In this document: positions 5,185-6,772 of the stretch, in pieces
How positions within the stretch are numbered: position 1 is the first letter of the stretch
Layout of the letters: the number at the start of each line of letters is the position of its first letter
Origin: Pseudomonadota bacterium
GTDB taxonomy: Bacteria > Desulfobacterota > Desulfobacteria > Desulfobacterales > Desulfobacteraceae
Assembly: GCA_018816605.1 (NCBI GenBank)
Contig: JAHIVS010000195.1
Coordinates: 1 to 6,772 of the forward strand
Direction of reading: 5' to 3'
DNA length: 6,772 nt
Notes under the pieces: generated by a model
The model's database searches: none
What the model was told of the DNA's origin: nothing
The model's input: only the letters and a program-made list of their open reading frames with translations
Made by a program: the position numbers and the translations under genes

Positions 5185-6393
5185 GTGGAATTCCCCCAGA
5201 ACGAAATGGAAACAATCCTTAACGGCATCAAGGATTTTATCCTGGTCATCTCACCGGAAAGGCAGATTCAGATGGTCAATGATGCTTTTTTAAAGCATAT
5301 GAATTATGCCCGTAAGGATGTCCTTGGCCGGAAATGCTATGATGTGTTTCAGGAGGTCACCCGGAAAAGCAGCAATTGCCATAAAAATTGTCCTCTGGAA
5401 GATGTCATCCGCAACAAGCAGCATTGCCAGGTGGAACTCACCCGGCTGGGGTCCGACGGGAATCCGCGCTACACGGAATTGACCATTTTCCCCATCTGGG
5501 AGCAAAAGGGCAAAATTGAAAAATTTATTGAGATCAGCCGGGATATCACACAGCGGAAGGTAAGCGAGCAGCAGAACCAGGAGTATCTTTTAAAGATGGT
5601 GGAGCAAAGAACCCGGCAATTGAAAGAGAGCCATGAACGGCTTCTGCACCAGGATAAGATGTCTTCCCTCGGGAAGCTGGCCTCTTCCGTGGTCCATGAA
5701 ATCAATAACCCTGTGGCCGGCGTGTTGAACCTGGTCCTTCTCAGCAAGCGGATTTTAAAGGAAGACCAAATCAACCAAGGCGAATTGGACCTGTTTTTAC
5801 AATACCTGGATCTTATGGAAACGGAAACCCGTCGCATCAGCCGTATTATCAGTAATCTTCTGGTTTTTTCCCGGCAGTCGAAGATTGAAGTTGTCAAGTT
5901 CGATCTCAATGAGCTGATCGAGCAGACCTTGATATTGAACTCCAATCTTTTAAAAATCAACCGGATACGGGTCATTGAATCCCTTGAGCACAACCTGCCC
6001 CTGGTGAGAGGATCAGAAGATCAGATCCAGCAGGTGTGCATGAACCTGATCTCCAATGCCATTGAAAGCATGTCCGGCAGGGAGAAAAAACAATTGACCA
6101 TCAAAACATTTCGCAAAGACCGGGAAAAAGCTGTTGGGTTTGAGATAGGGGATACGGGGACAGGGATTCCCCAGGAGGTGATCCCAAAAATATTTGAACC
6201 TTTTTTTACCACCAAGAGAAAGGGAAAGGGAGTCGGGTTGGGACTGTCGGTTGTCTATGGTATTATAGAGGAGCATGGCGGAAGCGTATATGTGGACTCA
6301 ACCCCGGGCAAAGGCACCCGGTTTTTAATTACCTTATACCGGGAATTGGATCCTGAAAACGAGAAACAGACCCTGGTAGATCCAAAACCATGA
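5185..6393 (+). CDS. Cytosolic PAS-domain sensor histidine kinase
   Basis: A 402-residue kinase with no membrane segment, so it should sense an intracellular signal. A PAS domain (about 8-124) ends in the usual EISRDITQRK (116-125) and contains a cysteine group, C51, C65, C69 and C81, with C65-x3-C69-P typical of PAS domains that may sense redox state or bind a metal or cluster. A short coiled-coil linker (about 125-158) leads to the dimerisation helix with H-box VVHEINNP (169-176), H171 being the phospho-acceptor. The catalytic ATPase domain has the N box (N287, N291), G1 GDTGTGIP (322-329), F box FEPFFTTK (337-344) and G2 GKGVGLGL (347-354). The start is a GTG with AAAAGGAGG 4 nt upstream; an ATG at 5206 is a less supported alternative. 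It most likely phosphorylates the regulator encoded at 1031-2380, and is probably cotranscribed with the globin sensor gene 51 nt downstream. Confidence 0.93.
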   Translation: MEFPQNEMETILNGIKDFILVISPERQIQMVNDAFLKHMNYARKDVLGRKCYDVFQEVTRKSSNCHKNCPLEDVIRNKQHCQVELTRLGSDGNPRYTELTIFPIWEQKGKIEKFIEISRDITQRKVSEQQNQEYLLKMVEQRTRQLKESHERLLHQDKMSSLGKLASSVVHEINNPVAGVLNLVLLSKRILKEDQINQGELDLFLQYLDLMETETRRISRIISNLLVFSRQSKIEVVKFDLNELIEQTLILNSNLLKINRIRVIESLEHNLPLVRGSEDQIQQVCMNLISNAIESMSGREKKQLTIKTFRKDREKAVGFEIGDTGTGIPQEVIPKIFEPFFTTKRKGKGVGLGLSVVYGIIEEHGGSVYVDSTPGKGTRFLITLYRELDPENEKQTLVDPKP

Positions 6394-6444
6394 GCCGGGC
6401 CAGTGGCCTCTGCACCCATGGTGAAATTTTTGAAAAGGAAAAAA

Positions 6445-6772
6445 ATGAATAAAACGGATCAGACCCTGATGGAACAGATGAAAATTACTGGTCGGGAAAT
6501 AGCCAGACGAAAGGCATTGCTTTCCTTTGATGAAAAAGATGCCCTTAGCCTGTCCGGCTTTAAACCTATTGTTTTCAGCAATATTGAAGTGATTGTGGAA
6601 AAGTTTTACGACTGGGTCACTTCCTTTGGAGACCTTGACCGGCTCATCGGGGACAGGGAAAGCCTGGAAAGGCTCAAGAAGTATCAGCAGCAGTATATTC
6701 TGACACTTTTTGACGGCCAGTATGATGAGGAGTATGTGCATTCAAGATTACGGGTGGGCATGGTCCACAGGC
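6445..6772 (+). CDS. Globin-coupled sensor, N-terminal part (cut by window end)
   Basis: The open frame runs from ATG 6445 through the window edge, giving 109 codons. The visible part matches the sensor-globin (HemAT/protoglobin-like) domain: LLSFDEKDALSLSGFKP (25-41), FYDWV (54-58) with the helix-B tyrosine Y55 that normally contacts bound oxygen, LIGDRESLERLKKYQQQYI (67-85), LFDGQYDEEYV (88-98) and RLRVGMVH (101-108), whose H108 is the expected proximal haem ligand. Such domains bind haem b and sense O2, or sometimes NO or CO, and are fused to chemotaxis, diguanylate cyclase or kinase output modules; the output domain lies beyond the window. AAAAGGAA (6433-6440) precedes the start at suitable spacing. 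An in-frame ATG at 6418 would add nine residues but has no good Shine-Dalgarno. It lies 51 nt after the kinase stop with no terminator between. Confidence 0.88.
   Translation, partial: MNKTDQTLMEQMKITGREIARRKALLSFDEKDALSLSGFKPIVFSNIEVIVEKFYDWVTSFGDLDRLIGDRESLERLKKYQQQYILTLFDGQYDEEYVHSRLRVGMVHR

Noticed and set aside
1..6772. CRISPR array, tRNA, rRNA or insertion sequence
   Set aside because: No regularly spaced repeats, cloverleaf-like sequence, rRNA stretches, transposase motifs or terminal inverted repeats were seen.

Overview
The window looks like a chromosomal segment from an anaerobic or microaerophilic Gram-negative bacterium, most likely of the Desulfobacterota (sulfate-reducer type, 'Deltaproteobacteria'). 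The reasons are a soluble PAS histidine kinase, a sigma-54-dependent response regulator, a bacterial archaemetzincin, a globin-coupled sensor, and Cys-rich proteins with a GcvH-like domain. This assignment is an inference from gene content and style; there is no rRNA or other taxonomic marker here.

Layout. Bases 1-277 are a leader region with small hairpins and only weak promoter matches. A NfsB-like nitroreductase (278-901, +) is followed by an NtrC-type response regulator (1031-2380, +), which overlaps the start of an archaemetzincin-type zinc protease gene (2373-2945, +). Converging on these and overlapping the protease gene by 20 bp is a minus-strand pair of paralogous genes (4803-3886, then 3843-2926). 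Each encodes a 305-residue protein with two copies of a C-x12-C-x5-C-x2-C module, a GcvH-like domain without the lipoyl lysine, and a conserved C-terminal tail. A 381-bp divergent region (4804-5184) separates them from a PAS histidine kinase gene (5185-6393, +). A globin-coupled sensor gene (6445 onward, +) follows and is cut by the window end.

How it may work together. Each minus-strand paralog is preceded, at the right distance from its ribosome binding site, by a sigma-54 (-24/-12) promoter candidate: TGGTATCCTTCTTGCT (4864-4849) and GGGCACCTGAACTGCT (3895-3880). The first lies near a pair of TTTTCCCACAG direct repeats 21 bp apart that could be activator sites. The simplest model is that the kinase and the sigma-54 activator form a two-component pair that switches on the two Cys-rich GcvH-like proteins in response to a redox or oxygen cue, with the neighbouring haem sensor acting in the same physiology. 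The sequence supports the parts; the wiring is inference. The Cys-rich GcvH-like pair under apparent sigma-54 control is the most likely under-described system in the window.
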